DNA from: an uncultured Bacteroides sp.
GTDB lineage: Bacteria > Bacteroidota > Bacteroidia > Bacteroidales > Bacteroidaceae
Assembly: GCA_905203765.1 (NCBI GenBank)
Contig: CAJKXC010000001.1
Span: 1 to 64,000, forward strand
Direction of reading: 5' to 3'
DNA length: 64,000 nucleotides
Shown here one piece after another: positions 18,903 to 27,857 of the stretch. A model generated the notes under the pieces. It searched no databases. It saw nothing but the letters and a program-made list of their open reading frames with translations, and was not told the DNA's origin. The position numbers and the translations under genes are program-made. Each line of letters begins with the position of its first letter. Positions within the stretch are counted from its first letter, which is position 1.

Positions 18903-19540
18903 GTCCGGCTAACGCTTCGCTGCAATACCAGCAGGCTCTCCGGCCCCATATTGAACAGCAAATCTATGATACTGAGATTGGGCAGAAAGCCAAGTCTTTC
19001 CTGGAAAACCTGGTAGTAAGGTTGCGGCACGAACTCCGTATCTTCCTGGCGGAAGTCCTTCTTGGGATGGATACGTTCGCGGAAGTCCGCCTCATCCACA
19101 GTGAACTCGGTACGATACCCGGCAGTACGCTCCATATCGGGCTGAATGTCTATCAGCGAACAGACGAGACGGCACAATTCTTCGTTGAAATCGACTAAAA
19201 ACTCATACTTCTGCTCGTAGAAGGGGCGGAAGTCGTCCTTGTAGTATTCAAAGAAAGGGGTATGGTTATAGGCGGATTCGATGGCATTCCAGTGCAGATG
19301 CCGCCAGTTGCCGTGGTCGGAGATACGGATGTCGCGCATCGGGCATTTCAGGGAATCGGGCTTGACGGTGGGGATGGAAAGAGCCAGTTCGCCGTCCGGT
19401 GCGGCAATGGTGCAACGGTTACGGTAGGTTTGCTTCATATAGTGGTCGTGTTGCTCGATGAACACTTTATCATAAGCCAATAGTTTCGTGTAATATTCTA
19501 CGGGCGCCAGATAGGCGGAAGAAAGGAATGCTGTTTTCAT
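18899..19540 (-). CDS. WbqC-like family protein
   Basis: 213 residues, cytoplasmic. The N-terminal PVEYYTKLLAYDKVFIEQHDHY and NRCTIAAPDG...LSIPTV regions fit the WbqC-like family, whose members occur in lipopolysaccharide O-antigen clusters and elsewhere; the biochemical role is not settled. It lies 49 bp after the LepB-like gene, at the end of the dapB-lepB-lepB-like-wbqC series. Confidence 0.85.
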   Translation of the reverse strand: MKTAFLSSAYLAPVEYYTKLLAYDKVFIEQHDHYMKQTYRNRCTIAAPDGELALSIPTVKPDSLKCPMRDIRISDHGNWRHLHWNAIESAYNHTPFFEYYKDDFRPFYEQKYEFLVDFNEELCRLVCSLIDIQPDMERTAGYRTEFTVDEADFRERIHPKKDFRQEDTEFVPQPYYQVFQERLGFLPNLSIIDLLFNMGPESLLVLQRSVSRT

Positions 19541-19589
19541 TAGCTATACATATTATATACTTGTTCTTACCTGACCAACCTGCCTACCC

Positions 19590-20525
19590 TTACCTGACCA
19601 GCGTCCACATCCTGTCCCAGCGATAACCGCCGAAAGGCCCTGTGTCGGTCTCTTTGGAGAACCATATCACGGTTGCTTTACCGATGACATGGTCCTGAGG
19701 AACAAAACCGAAAAGACGGGAATCGGAGAGGTTGATGGAGTTATTGGCACCCACCCAATAATAGTCCTTGGTAAAGTAACAGTGCTGAACGGGTTTTCCA
19801 TCTACATAAAGGGTATCGTTCTTGATTTCGGCCTGCTTATTCTCATGCAATACCAAAGTATTCCGCAACAATGTCCTGTTCCAGGGATAGACGCGTACGG
19901 CTTTCCCTTTGCGGGGAACAACCAACGGTTTCAACGCCTCTATGGAGTCTTCCTTGATAAGGGGCTCTATCCAACAATGTCCATTCATCGCCTGTTCCAG
20001 CAGATAGTATTCGTAACGGCTGAAACTGCGTACATTCTTTGCAGAATCCTGCCCCAGTAACCTGTTAGAGTTGATGGAAAGGATAGAAAGCAAGGAATCC
20101 ATCTGGCTCTCCTTCTGTTTGGAATAGGAATAGAGGAATTTCTGGTCGGGTGCATTTTTCTCGGAAGGGACGACGGAGAAAAGCGAGTCTATCAATAAGG
20201 TGTCTCCCGGAGTGCCGATACAACGGCTGATAAAAACTTCCCGCCGGTCAATGGTCGGTTCCGATAGATTGGCAGGGTTATTGAATACCAGGATATCGTC
20301 TTTCCGCACAGGGCTGTCCGCCCAACGGTGATATCCCCATAGCTTCATAAAGGGCAAGCGCAACCCATAGCTCCATTTGTTTACAAGGATGCGCTCACCA
20401 CGGTATAGCGAATTCTCCATGCCGGAAGAGGGAATGAGATAGGTAGTCGCAACGCAACCTCGAAGCAATACTACAGCCAGTATTACTCCGCCTATTGCAC
20501 TTGCTGTCTTCCACCTTCTCTTCAT
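19590..20525 (-). CDS. Signal peptidase I-like protein lacking the Ser/Lys dyad
   Basis: 311 residues from the ATG at 20525 (the open frame also allows a TTG at 20531). An N-terminal membrane anchor, the IPSSGMENSL box, the RCIGTPGDTL box and the C-terminal GANNSINLSDSRLFGFVPQDHVIGKA box show it is a LepB homologue. The nucleophile position (E. coli Ser90, IPSGSM) is Gly35 here, and the general-base position (E. coli Lys145, YxKR) is Ser100 (VFISRCIG). The neighbouring LepB keeps both residues. It is therefore probably a pseudoenzyme, perhaps a partner or regulator of the active LepB. It starts 16 bp after the lepB stop. Confidence 0.88.
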   Translation of the reverse strand: MKRRWKTASAIGGVILAVVLLRGCVATTYLIPSSGMENSLYRGERILVNKWSYGLRLPFMKLWGYHRWADSPVRKDDILVFNNPANLSEPTIDRREVFISRCIGTPGDTLLIDSLFSVVPSEKNAPDQKFLYSYSKQKESQMDSLLSILSINSNRLLGQDSAKNVRSFSRYEYYLLEQAMNGHCWIEPLIKEDSIEALKPLVVPRKGKAVRVYPWNRTLLRNTLVLHENKQAEIKNDTLYVDGKPVQHCYFTKDYYWVGANNSINLSDSRLFGFVPQDHVIGKATVIWFSKETDTGPFGGYRWDRMWTLVR

Positions 20526-20528
20526 TCT

Positions 20529-20548
20529 CAATTATCAATTGTCAATTG
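20529..20548. repeat. AATTATCAATTGTCAATT intergenic repeat
   Basis: A 20-bp run of AATTATC and AATTGTC words spans the lepB stop codon and the spacer to the next gene. The same words occur at 32103-32120 and 32151-32170. Confidence 0.65.
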
Positions 20549-22032
20549 CTATGAACCCACTTGAATATACGGTTCCAGCGAATCTTGCCGTCGAACCAGC
20601 CACGGTCTTTATCCAGTGACAACCATACTACAATAGGCTTGCCTACCACATGGTCTTCGGGCACAAAGCCCCAATAGCGCGAGTCGGCAGAGTTGTCGCG
20701 GTTATCACCCATCATCCAGTAATAGTCCATCTTAAAGGTATAAGAGTCGGTCTTTTCGCCGTTGATGTAGATGCCATCGGGTTTCTGTTCCAACTTGTTT
20801 CCTTCGTATGCCACGATACAACGTTCGTAGATGGGCAGATTGTCCGGCGTTAACCGAATGGTAGCACCTTTGGCAGGAATCCAGATAGGGCCATAGTTGT
20901 TACGGTTCCACTTGGTATAAAGGTTCAGCGGATACATGGAGCCGGAGAACTCACCCGGTTCCACGACGATGCGGCTCACCAGTTTCTTGTTGCCGGAGAG
21001 CGTTTCGTACATCTTCTTGGTGAGCGGAAGATGATAGACCGGAGCCAGTCTGCCCTGGGCATCGCGGAGATCCAGTCCCATTTCGATAAGATTCTCTTCC
21101 CAGCCCAGACCGTCGGTCATCAGCGCCTGGTCATCTTTGCTGATACCCAGTTCGCGGAACATTTCTTCCGTGATGTACGGACCTGTGGTCTGCACAAAGT
21201 AGTTGAACTGCATTTCTTCCGGGTTCTCCAAAGCCTTGCCGTCGATGTAGACCTGCCCTTCTTTGATTTGCAGCGTATCGCCCGGCAAGCCGATGCAACG
21301 CTTCACATAGTTCTCGCGGCGGTCTACGGGACGTGTCACCACCTCACCGTACATCTTGGGATTGGAACGGATCAGGCTGCGCCCGGCATTATAATACAGG
21401 TCGTAAACGGCGCGTTGCTGTTCACGGGTCAGGCTGTCCATGTTCACTTTATTGGGGTACATACGTCTGCCTTCATCGTAAGCAAGGGTATAAAAGTCCG
21501 TCTGCTGGAAGTTGGTAGCTACCGTATCACCGGCAGGGAAGTTGAACACCACGATATCATTCCGTTTCACCTTGCCGAAGCCCGGTACGCGCTTGTATTC
21601 CCATTGAGGCCATTCGATATACGATTTAGTGTTGAATATCGGCAACGTATGCTGTGCCAACGGCATGGAAAGCGGAGTATTCGGTACACGCGGGCCGTAA
21701 CTCATCTTGCTGACGTAAAGGAAATCGCCTACCAACAGCGACTTTTCCAATGAGGAAGAAGGTATCTGGTAGTTCTGGAACACGTAGATATTCACGAAGT
21801 AGACCGCCACCAGCGCAAAGACAATGGCATCTACCCAACTCATGACGCTGCGTACAGCGGGATTCTCCGATTTCTTCCAGAACCCCCAGGGGATTTTCTT
21901 GCTGATATAGATATCGAAGATAAAGGGAACTACGATCAGCCCCCACCAACTTTTCACCCAGACAAGGAAAGCCAGGTAAAGCAGGGTAATGATGGCAAAC
22001 TTAATCCATTGGGCACGTGTTGCTTTTCTCAT
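20542..22032 (-). CDS. lepB: Signal peptidase I
   Basis: Cleaves signal peptides from exported proteins at the periplasmic membrane face. 496 residues, much longer than E. coli LepB (about 324). Two membrane segments occur in the first 85 residues. Box B IPSSSLEKSL supplies Ser94 and box D NYVKRCIGLPGDTL supplies Lys244; box E is MMGDNRDNSADSRYWGFVP. The extra length comes from insertions between the boxes (residues about 165-235 and 265-400), as is common in Bacteroidetes. Downstream of dapB (35 bp) and followed by the dyad-less paralogue. Confidence 0.94.
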   Translation of the reverse strand: MRKATRAQWIKFAIITLLYLAFLVWVKSWWGLIVVPFIFDIYISKKIPWGFWKKSENPAVRSVMSWVDAIVFALVAVYFVNIYVFQNYQIPSSSLEKSLLVGDFLYVSKMSYGPRVPNTPLSMPLAQHTLPIFNTKSYIEWPQWEYKRVPGFGKVKRNDIVVFNFPAGDTVATNFQQTDFYTLAYDEGRRMYPNKVNMDSLTREQQRAVYDLYYNAGRSLIRSNPKMYGEVVTRPVDRRENYVKRCIGLPGDTLQIKEGQVYIDGKALENPEEMQFNYFVQTTGPYITEEMFRELGISKDDQALMTDGLGWEENLIEMGLDLRDAQGRLAPVYHLPLTKKMYETLSGNKKLVSRIVVEPGEFSGSMYPLNLYTKWNRNNYGPIWIPAKGATIRLTPDNLPIYERCIVAYEGNKLEQKPDGIYINGEKTDSYTFKMDYYWMMGDNRDNSADSRYWGFVPEDHVVGKPIVVWLSLDKDRGWFDGKIRWNRIFKWVHSN

Positions 22033-22067
22033 AATGCTATGTATTGTTTATTTATAGGGGATAGCTT

Positions 22068-22829
22068 TTATTTCAGGAACGGGAACAGATCTTCCATTCC
22101 CAACACTCCTTCATGCGAGGCTGTATATTCGGCAGCCAGCACAGCACCCAGCGCAAAACCTTTCCGGTTCTTGGCATCGTGGATGATGGAAATGCTGTCA
22201 GCCTCGGAGTCGTAGCGGATGCAGTGGATACCCGGCACTTCGCCTTCGCGGATGGAACTGATGGGCAGTTCGTTTGCCGCGCACTCATTGGAACCGGAGA
22301 TGCTGCCGTCGGGTGCCTGGAAAGTTCCTTCCACCCACTTGTCCTTGCGGTCGATGTTTTGCAGGATGCCTTCGGCAAGGGTGATGGCTGTGCCGCTCGG
22401 TGCATCCAGTTTATGGATATGGTGCGTTTCGCTCATCGTCACATCATAAGCGGGAAACTGGTTCATAATCTTTGCGAGGTATTTATTGACCGCCGAGAAG
22501 ATGGTCACTCCCAGACTGAAGTTGGACGACCAAAATAAGGTTTTACCGCCTTCGGTACAAAGTTTCCTCACTTCGTCTCCATGCTCCGCCATCCAGCCTG
22601 TACTGCCCGATACAAGTTTCACACCGGCTTTGAAAGCTTTCATGTAATTGTTGTATGCAACCATGGGATTGGTAAACTCTATGGCAACATCGGCACTCTT
22701 GAAGGCAGCCGATTCAAAGTCTTCCTGGTTATCGACGTCGATGATGCTGACGATTTCGTGTCCGCGGTCGAGGGCAATCTTCTCTATTTCCTTGCCCATT
22801 TTGCCGTAACCGATTAATGCAATTTTCAT
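22068..22829 (-). CDS. dapB: 4-hydroxy-tetrahydrodipicolinate reductase
   Basis: Reduces the cyclic intermediate of the diaminopimelate/lysine pathway with NAD(P)H. 253 residues. Cofactor loop IGYGKMGKEIE at the N-terminus, GSTGW motif, and the substrate motif SETHHIHKLDAPSGTA in the middle. First gene of the dapB-lepB-lepB-like-wbqC series; a -7 element TATCTTTG lies at 22874-22881. Confidence 0.96.
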   Translation of the reverse strand: MKIALIGYGKMGKEIEKIALDRGHEIVSIIDVDNQEDFESAAFKSADVAIEFTNPMVAYNNYMKAFKAGVKLVSGSTGWMAEHGDEVRKLCTEGGKTLFWSSNFSLGVTIFSAVNKYLAKIMNQFPAYDVTMSETHHIHKLDAPSGTAITLAEGILQNIDRKDKWVEGTFQAPDGSISGSNECAANELPISSIREGEVPGIHCIRYDSEADSISIIHDAKNRKGFALGAVLAAEYTASHEGVLGMEDLFPFLK

Positions 22830-22873
22830 TGTTTCTATCTATTATATTCAGTTTATCAACAAACTATAGGTCG

Positions 22874-22899
22874 CAAAGATAAGATTTTTCTTACATTTG
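22874..22899. promoter_or_regulatory. Divergent -7 elements for dapB and the DUF2851 gene
   Basis: TATCTTTG on the minus strand (22874-22881) faces dapB and TACATTTG on the plus strand (22892-22899) faces the DUF2851 gene. They are 10 bp apart, so the two promoters probably exclude each other. Confidence 0.6.
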
Positions 22900-22925
22900 C
22901 GCCCAACATTAACGTCTTGTTAACA

Positions 22926-24200
22926 ATGGAACAACTACTGCATTACGTTTGGAAGCATAAGATATTCCCATTACAGATGCTCCAAACCACTTCCGGACAA
23001 CCGGTCGAAGTGATAGATCCCGGTTTGCCGAACACCAATGCAGGCCCCGACTTCTTTAACGCCAAGCTGAAAATAGACGGTACGCTCTGGGTGGGCAACG
23101 TCGAGATACATACGCAGGCATCGGACTGGCTGAGCCACGGACACGACCGCGACCGCGCTTACGATACGGTAATCCTGCACGTGGTGGAAGAATCGAATTG
23201 CGATGTCCACCGTACCAATGGGGAACTCGTTCCCCAAATGGTGCTACCCTGCCCCGAAGCAGTCCGCCAACGTTACGATGAATTGCGGCAGACGGAGATT
23301 TATCCGCCCTGCTATTCCATCCTCGGTTCCCTTCCCAAACTGACGGTTCATTCCTGGCTGTCCGCCCTGCAGGTGGAGCGCTTCGAACAGAAAGCACGCG
23401 CCATATCCCAACGCCTGGAACGTTGCAACAACCATTGGGAAGATGTCTTCTTCATCACCCTTGCCCGCAACTTCGGTTTCGGACTGAACGGCGATGCTTT
23501 CGAGGCATGGGCAAACCGCTTGCCGTTTCGCGCGGTAGACAAGCACCGGGATAATCTCTTGCAGGTAGAAGCCTTCTTTCTGGGACAGGCAGGACTGCTA
23601 CAAGAGAACCTGCCCGATGCCGATGAATACTACCTGAAATTACAAAAAGAGTTCAGTTACCTGCAACATAAGTTCGAGCTGCCCGCCCCGATGCCTGCCG
23701 AGCAGTGGCGATTTCTGCGCCTGCGCCCCGGCAACTTCCCGCATGTGCGCCTGGCGCAACTTGCCAACCTGTACCATAAGGAACAGTCCCTCTTCTCGCA
23801 AGTCATGGAAGCGGAAACGCCGGAAGCAGTAAAGAAGATACTTACCGCCAAGACTTCGGAGTATTGGGAAGAACATTTCAACTTCAGGAAGTCTTCGCCC
23901 CGGCAGGAGAAGCGGACGGGAGACGGCGCTTTAAATCTGATTATCATCAATACGGTTGTCCCGTTTCTCTACGCTTACGGACTGCACAAAGCCGATGAAA
24001 CGCTTTGCGACCGCGCCACCCGGTTCCTCGAATCGCTCAAAGCTGAGAACAATCACATCACCCGCCTGTGGGATGGCGCCGGACTGCCGGTCTATACAGC
24101 CGCCGATTCGCAAGCCTTGATTCAGCTTCAGAAGGAGTATTGCAATAAGAAGGATTGCCTGCGCTGCCGGTTCGGTTATGAGTACTTGAGGCATAAATAG
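22926..24200 (+). CDS. DUF2851 family protein
   Basis: 424 residues from ATG 22926; a TTG three codons upstream is less likely. The N-terminal motif DPGLPNTNAGPDFFNAKLKIDG and the WVGNVEIH box are hallmarks of DUF2851, widespread in Bacteroidetes and of unknown function; the NAGPDFFNA...GNVEIH pattern is reminiscent of PD-(D/E)XK nuclease cores, but that is only a suggestion. A Cys-rich end (CNKKDCLRCRFGYE) may bind metal. No signal peptide. Confidence 0.85.
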   Translation: MEQLLHYVWKHKIFPLQMLQTTSGQPVEVIDPGLPNTNAGPDFFNAKLKIDGTLWVGNVEIHTQASDWLSHGHDRDRAYDTVILHVVEESNCDVHRTNGELVPQMVLPCPEAVRQRYDELRQTEIYPPCYSILGSLPKLTVHSWLSALQVERFEQKARAISQRLERCNNHWEDVFFITLARNFGFGLNGDAFEAWANRLPFRAVDKHRDNLLQVEAFFLGQAGLLQENLPDADEYYLKLQKEFSYLQHKFELPAPMPAEQWRFLRLRPGNFPHVRLAQLANLYHKEQSLFSQVMEAETPEAVKKILTAKTSEYWEEHFNFRKSSPRQEKRTGDGALNLIIINTVVPFLYAYGLHKADETLCDRATRFLESLKAENNHITRLWDGAGLPVYTAADSQALIQLQKEYCNKKDCLRCRFGYEYLRHK

Positions 24201-24210
24201 ACGGATGTCA

Positions 24211-24276
24211 GTTCATCTATAGTGGCCCGCCGGTTCATCTATAGACGCCCGCCGGTTTCTCTATAGAGGCACACCG
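24211..24276. repeat. 22-bp tandem array E (three units around CTATAG)
   Basis: Three units of exactly 22 bp start at 24211, 24233 and 24255, each GTT(C/T)-x-TCTATAG followed by a GC-rich half ending CCG. Unit 3 has the perfect palindrome CTCTATAGAG. The array begins 11 bp after the DUF2851 stop. Confidence 0.8.
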
Positions 24277-24309
24277 GGACATTCCCTGCTAATTTATCAG
24301 GTCTCATTG

Positions 24310-24339
24310 TTTGAATATTAGCAAGATATTGTATATTTG
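24310..24339 (+). promoter_or_regulatory. Promoter of the DUF4348 gene
   Basis: TTTG (24310-24313), 18-bp spacer, TATATTTG (24332-24339): a good Bacteroidales promoter, 26 bp before the start codon. Confidence 0.7.
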
Positions 24340-24364
24340 CGCGCAGAACAATAGTTAGCGCATT

Positions 24365-24877
24365 ATGAAGGCAATTCACTACGTTTTTTGTCTGTTTGCT
24401 GCATTTATGCTGACCACTTTCAGCAGTATGGCAGCCGGAGAGGAAGATTTCAAGGAATTTCTCCAGAAATTCACATCCAGTGCTTCGTTCCAATACTCCC
24501 GCATCAAGTTCCCCCTGAAATCTCCCATCGCCCTGTTGCAAGATGACGGGGAGACGGAGCAGACCTTCCCCTTTACCCGCGAGAAATGGGCGTTACTCGA
24601 TGGAGAAACCCTGAGAGAAGGCAGTACCACCGAAGAAGAAGGTGGTGTCTATGTCTCACGCTTCACCGTCAACGAGCCTGCCCACAAAGAATTTGAAGCC
24701 GGATATGATGAATCGGAACCTTCCCTGCGCGTAGTCTTCGAACTGGAAGACGGCAAGTGGTACGTTACCGATTGCTATAATGATTGGTATAACTTCGACC
24801 TGCCCATCGGCGAGCTGGAAGAAACAATCCATACGGTGCAAGAGGAGAACAAGGCTTTCGAAGAACTGCACCCGTAG
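24365..24877 (+). CDS. DUF4348-type exported protein
   Basis: 170 residues with a signal peptide (FAAFMLTTFSSMAAGEEDF). The body has a pattern seen in Bacteroides DUF4348 proteins: FKEFLQKFTSSASFQYSRIKFPL near the start, a repeat-like middle, and GKWYVTDCYNDWY near residue 135. Probably periplasmic; role unknown. It has its own promoter and faces the convergent Dus gene with a 20-bp gap. Confidence 0.72.
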   Translation: MKAIHYVFCLFAAFMLTTFSSMAAGEEDFKEFLQKFTSSASFQYSRIKFPLKSPIALLQDDGETEQTFPFTREKWALLDGETLREGSTTEEEGGVYVSRFTVNEPAHKEFEAGYDESEPSLRVVFELEDGKWYVTDCYNDWYNFDLPIGELEETIHTVQEENKAFEELHP

Positions 24878-24897
24878 TCCTTCGACTTTCCACCTTA

Positions 24898-25830
24898 TTA
24901 TATAGAACCGAGTAAGTTGCTGACAGCCGCCTGATAGTTTGCCAGCCTGCTCGTCTTATGAATGGTCTTCTTCGCTTTCCGGTCACCGTCCGGCAGCAGA
25001 TACTCCCAGAAACTTTTCATTTTCATCAGCAGTTGCGTCTCTCCGCCTTGCAGCAGTTCCTCGTATTTGCCGAACACTTCTGCATGCAACTGACTTACTT
25101 TTCGCGCCATTTCATCGGAAGAAAGCGGCTTTCCCTGCCGGTACTCCAAAGCCAGGGCAGGATTGGCAAGCAACCCGCGACCGATAACGACACCCGCCAA
25201 CCGGGGGAACCGTGCCGTAATGGAACTGATATCTTCCGTTGTATGCAAGTCGCCGTTGTAGAGCAACGGTTTGTTGCATCCTTCGTAGAAAGCTTCAAAA
25301 CCATTCAGGTCCGCTTCGCCTTTATATTGCTGTTTCCCAAGACGGGGATGGAGAATGATATGCGACAGAGGCAGTTCGTTGAACAGAGGCAGCAACGCCA
25401 GGCACTCTCCGGCATCATCCCACCCCAACCTCAACTTAACGGAGAAACGGATATCGGGATACTTCTCTACAGCCGTCGTAAGCAAAGCCTTCACCTCTTC
25501 GGGATAAGGCAGCATACCCGCCCCGTTGTGCCGCTTTGCCAACATGGGGAAGGGGCATCCCAGGTTTATGTCCACCTCGTTATACTCTTTTCCGATGAAA
25601 AGGGACATAATCTGCTCCAACTTATCCGCATCAGGAGCAATAAGTTGTGGTATCAGGTGTAAGCCCCGGTTATTGTCCGACTCGATGTCGCGAACATCTC
25701 TCCGCCGGATTTCTCCGCGCTCTACACGTACAAAAGGGGAGTAATAGGTCTCGATGCCGCCAAAGATGCGGGCATGTGCCTGCCGGTAGATAGCGTCGGT
25801 GTATCCTTGCAGCGGGGCGAAGTGTATCAT
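24898..25830 (-). CDS. tRNA dihydrouridine synthase
   Basis: FMN-dependent enzyme reducing uridines in tRNA D-loops. About 310 residues. The start is placed at MIHFAPLQGYTDAIYR (25830), where the conserved domain begins; an ATG at 25845 would add five residues but leave almost no leader after the -7 box. Catalytic Cys lies in DINLGCPFPM, and the RHNGAGMLPYP and GVVIGRGLLANP motifs follow. Subfamily (DusA/B/C) not decided. Alone, with its own promoter. Confidence 0.92.
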   Translation of the reverse strand: MIHFAPLQGYTDAIYRQAHARIFGGIETYYSPFVRVERGEIRRRDVRDIESDNNRGLHLIPQLIAPDADKLEQIMSLFIGKEYNEVDINLGCPFPMLAKRHNGAGMLPYPEEVKALLTTAVEKYPDIRFSVKLRLGWDDAGECLALLPLFNELPLSHIILHPRLGKQQYKGEADLNGFEAFYEGCNKPLLYNGDLHTTEDISSITARFPRLAGVVIGRGLLANPALALEYRQGKPLSSDEMARKVSQLHAEVFGKYEELLQGGETQLLMKMKSFWEYLLPDGDRKAKKTIHKTSRLANYQAAVSNLLGSI

Positions 25831-25850
25831 TGCATTCTCATTCATGCTCG

Positions 25851-25858
25851 CAAAGATA
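25851..25858 (-). promoter_or_regulatory. Promoter -7 element of the Dus gene
   Basis: TATCTTTG on the minus strand, 20 bp upstream of the chosen start codon and 5 bp upstream of the alternative one. Confidence 0.55.
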
Positions 25859-25908
25859 CGGAATTTATAAACATATTTTGTGCAAGATTTCTTATTTATC
25901 CGGCAGTT

Positions 25909-25942
25909 TTTGCAACTATATCAGTTGAAGAGGCTATCTTTG
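25909..25942 (+). promoter_or_regulatory. Promoter of the NahK-like kinase
   Basis: TTTG (25909-25912), 22-bp spacer, TATCTTTG (25935-25942), 25 bp before the start codon. Confidence 0.7.
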
Positions 25943-25967
25943 CAGGCAAATCAATGCATCAATACCT

Positions 25968-27053
25968 ATGAAAGATCATTTATCCATTGTGTCTCATTTT
26001 CAAACGAAGGGAACAGTCTGCGAAATCAAGCCCTTAGGCACCGGACTGATTAACGACACGTACAAAGTAACGACCATCGAGGCCGATGCGCCCGATTACG
26101 TATTACAACGCATCAATCATGCCATCTTCCAGAACGTGGAAATGTTACAGGCCAACATCGAGGCTGTAACCCGCCACATCCGCAAAAAACTGGAAGAACA
26201 GGGAGAAACCGATATAGAACGCAAAGTACTCCAATTCATACCTGCCGTCGGCGACGGCAAGACCTATTGGTACGACGGCGAAAGCTACTGGCGCGTCATG
26301 GTGTTCATTCCCCGTGCCAGAACCTATGAAACAGTGAACCCCGAATATTCATACTACGCCGGCGCCGCCTTCGGCAACTTCCAGGCCATGCTTGCCGACA
26401 TTCCCGATACGCTGGGCGAAACCATCCCCGACTTCCACAACATGGAGTTCCGCTTGAAGCAACTGCGCGATGCCGTGGCCGCCGATGCCGCCGGACGTGT
26501 GAAGGAAGTGCAGCCCATCCTCGACGAAATAGAGAAACGTGCCACTGAAATGTGCAAAGCAGAACGTCTGCACCGCGAAGGCAAACTGCCGAAACGCGTA
26601 TGCCACTGCGACACAAAGGTAAACAACATGATGTTTGACGAAGCGGGCAACGTACTTTGCGTCATCGACCTCGATACCGTAATGCCCAGTTTCATCTTCT
26701 CCGACTACGGCGACTTCCTGCGCTCCGGCGCCAACACCGGACTCGAAGACGATAAGAACCCGGACAACGTAGACTTCAATATGGAAATATTCAAAGCCTT
26801 CACCAAAGGCTACCTGGAGTCCGCCCGTTCCTTCCTGCTGCCGATAGAGATAGAGAACCTGCCCTACGCAGCCGCCCTCTTCCCCTATATGCAGTGCGTA
26901 CGCTTCCTGGCGGACTATATCAACGGCGATACTTATTATAAAATTCAATATCCGGAACACAACCTCGTGCGCACCAAAGCACAGTTCAAACTGCTGCAAA
27001 GTGTCGAAGAACATACTCCGGAGATGCAAGCATTCATAAAATCATGCATTTAA
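25968..27053 (+). CDS. Aminoglycoside phosphotransferase-fold sugar kinase (NahK-like)
   Basis: 361 residues, cytoplasmic. Kinase core with catalytic loop HCDTKVNNMMFDE and metal Asp in VIDLDTVMP, as in the APH/choline kinase fold. The order and length match N-acetylhexosamine 1-kinases, which phosphorylate GlcNAc or GalNAc at C1 in mucin-sugar salvage; that substrate is an inference. Its stop overlaps the start of the CBM9-like gene by 10 bp, so the two are co-translated. Confidence 0.82.
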   Translation: MKDHLSIVSHFQTKGTVCEIKPLGTGLINDTYKVTTIEADAPDYVLQRINHAIFQNVEMLQANIEAVTRHIRKKLEEQGETDIERKVLQFIPAVGDGKTYWYDGESYWRVMVFIPRARTYETVNPEYSYYAGAAFGNFQAMLADIPDTLGETIPDFHNMEFRLKQLRDAVAADAAGRVKEVQPILDEIEKRATEMCKAERLHREGKLPKRVCHCDTKVNNMMFDEAGNVLCVIDLDTVMPSFIFSDYGDFLRSGANTGLEDDKNPDNVDFNMEIFKAFTKGYLESARSFLLPIEIENLPYAAALFPYMQCVRFLADYINGDTYYKIQYPEHNLVRTKAQFKLLQSVEEHTPEMQAFIKSCI

Positions 27054-27778
27054 GAGAATATATAGTGACAATGGCGGCGCTTCTTTGCGCCCTGCCACTG
27101 TCTGCAATCAATCCCCAAAACAACAACATGAAAGAATTGAACGTAAAGAAAGTTAGCGCGGCAAACATCCCGGTAGAATCGGTTCCCGCCCTGCTCGACG
27201 AAGAAAAAGTAGCTTTTCAGCCGGTGAACACGGTAAACTGGGAAGCATTCCCCTACCGCCCCGACGTAGAGTTCCGCATTGCCCATACGGAAGATGCCAT
27301 CTTGCTGCACTTCAAGGTGAAGGAAGCCAGCGTGCGTGCCGTAGCCGGCAAGGACAACGGTTCGGTATGGGAAGACGCCTGCGTGGAGTTCTTCTCCGTG
27401 CCCGCCGCAGACGGAATATATTATAATATGGAGTGCAACTGTGCCGGCACACTGCTCATCGGCGCCGGTGCCGGACGTGCCGACCGCCAGCGTGCCCCGC
27501 AGGAAGTGCTCGACAAAGTACAGCGTTGGGCATCCCTGGGACGCGAAGCATTCGATGAAAGAGTGGGCGAACGCAGTTGGGAAGTAGCTCTCATCATCCC
27601 CTATTCCGCCTTCTTCCTGCATCACATCACTTCACTGGACGGGAAGCCGATCCGTGCCAACTTCTATAAGTGCGGTGACAAGCTCCAGACTCCCCACTAT
27701 CTTTCCTGGAATCCGATAGAACTGGAGAAGCCGAACTTCCATTGTCCGGAGTTCTTCGGCATGCTGAACTTTGAGTAA
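27044..27778 (+). CDS. Exported CBM9-like carbohydrate-binding protein
   Basis: 244 residues. Signal peptide MHLREYIVTMAALLCALPLSA. The body resembles the family 9 carbohydrate-binding-like beta sandwich (DVEFRIAHTEDAILLHFKVKE, VWEDACVEFF, WEVALIIPYSAF), often found alone in Bacteroides exported proteins. No catalytic motif recognised. It may bind the sugar fed to the overlapping kinase gene. Confidence 0.75.
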   Translation: MHLREYIVTMAALLCALPLSAINPQNNNMKELNVKKVSAANIPVESVPALLDEEKVAFQPVNTVNWEAFPYRPDVEFRIAHTEDAILLHFKVKEASVRAVAGKDNGSVWEDACVEFFSVPAADGIYYNMECNCAGTLLIGAGAGRADRQRAPQEVLDKVQRWASLGREAFDERVGERSWEVALIIPYSAFFLHHITSLDGKPIRANFYKCGDKLQTPHYLSWNPIELEKPNFHCPEFFGMLNFE

Positions 27779-27857
27779 GACAAAGACGCCCCGTCATTCA
27801 GAGCGAATCAATTATTTAACGTGAATTCGATATAAAGAGTATCTGTCAGGTAACAAA

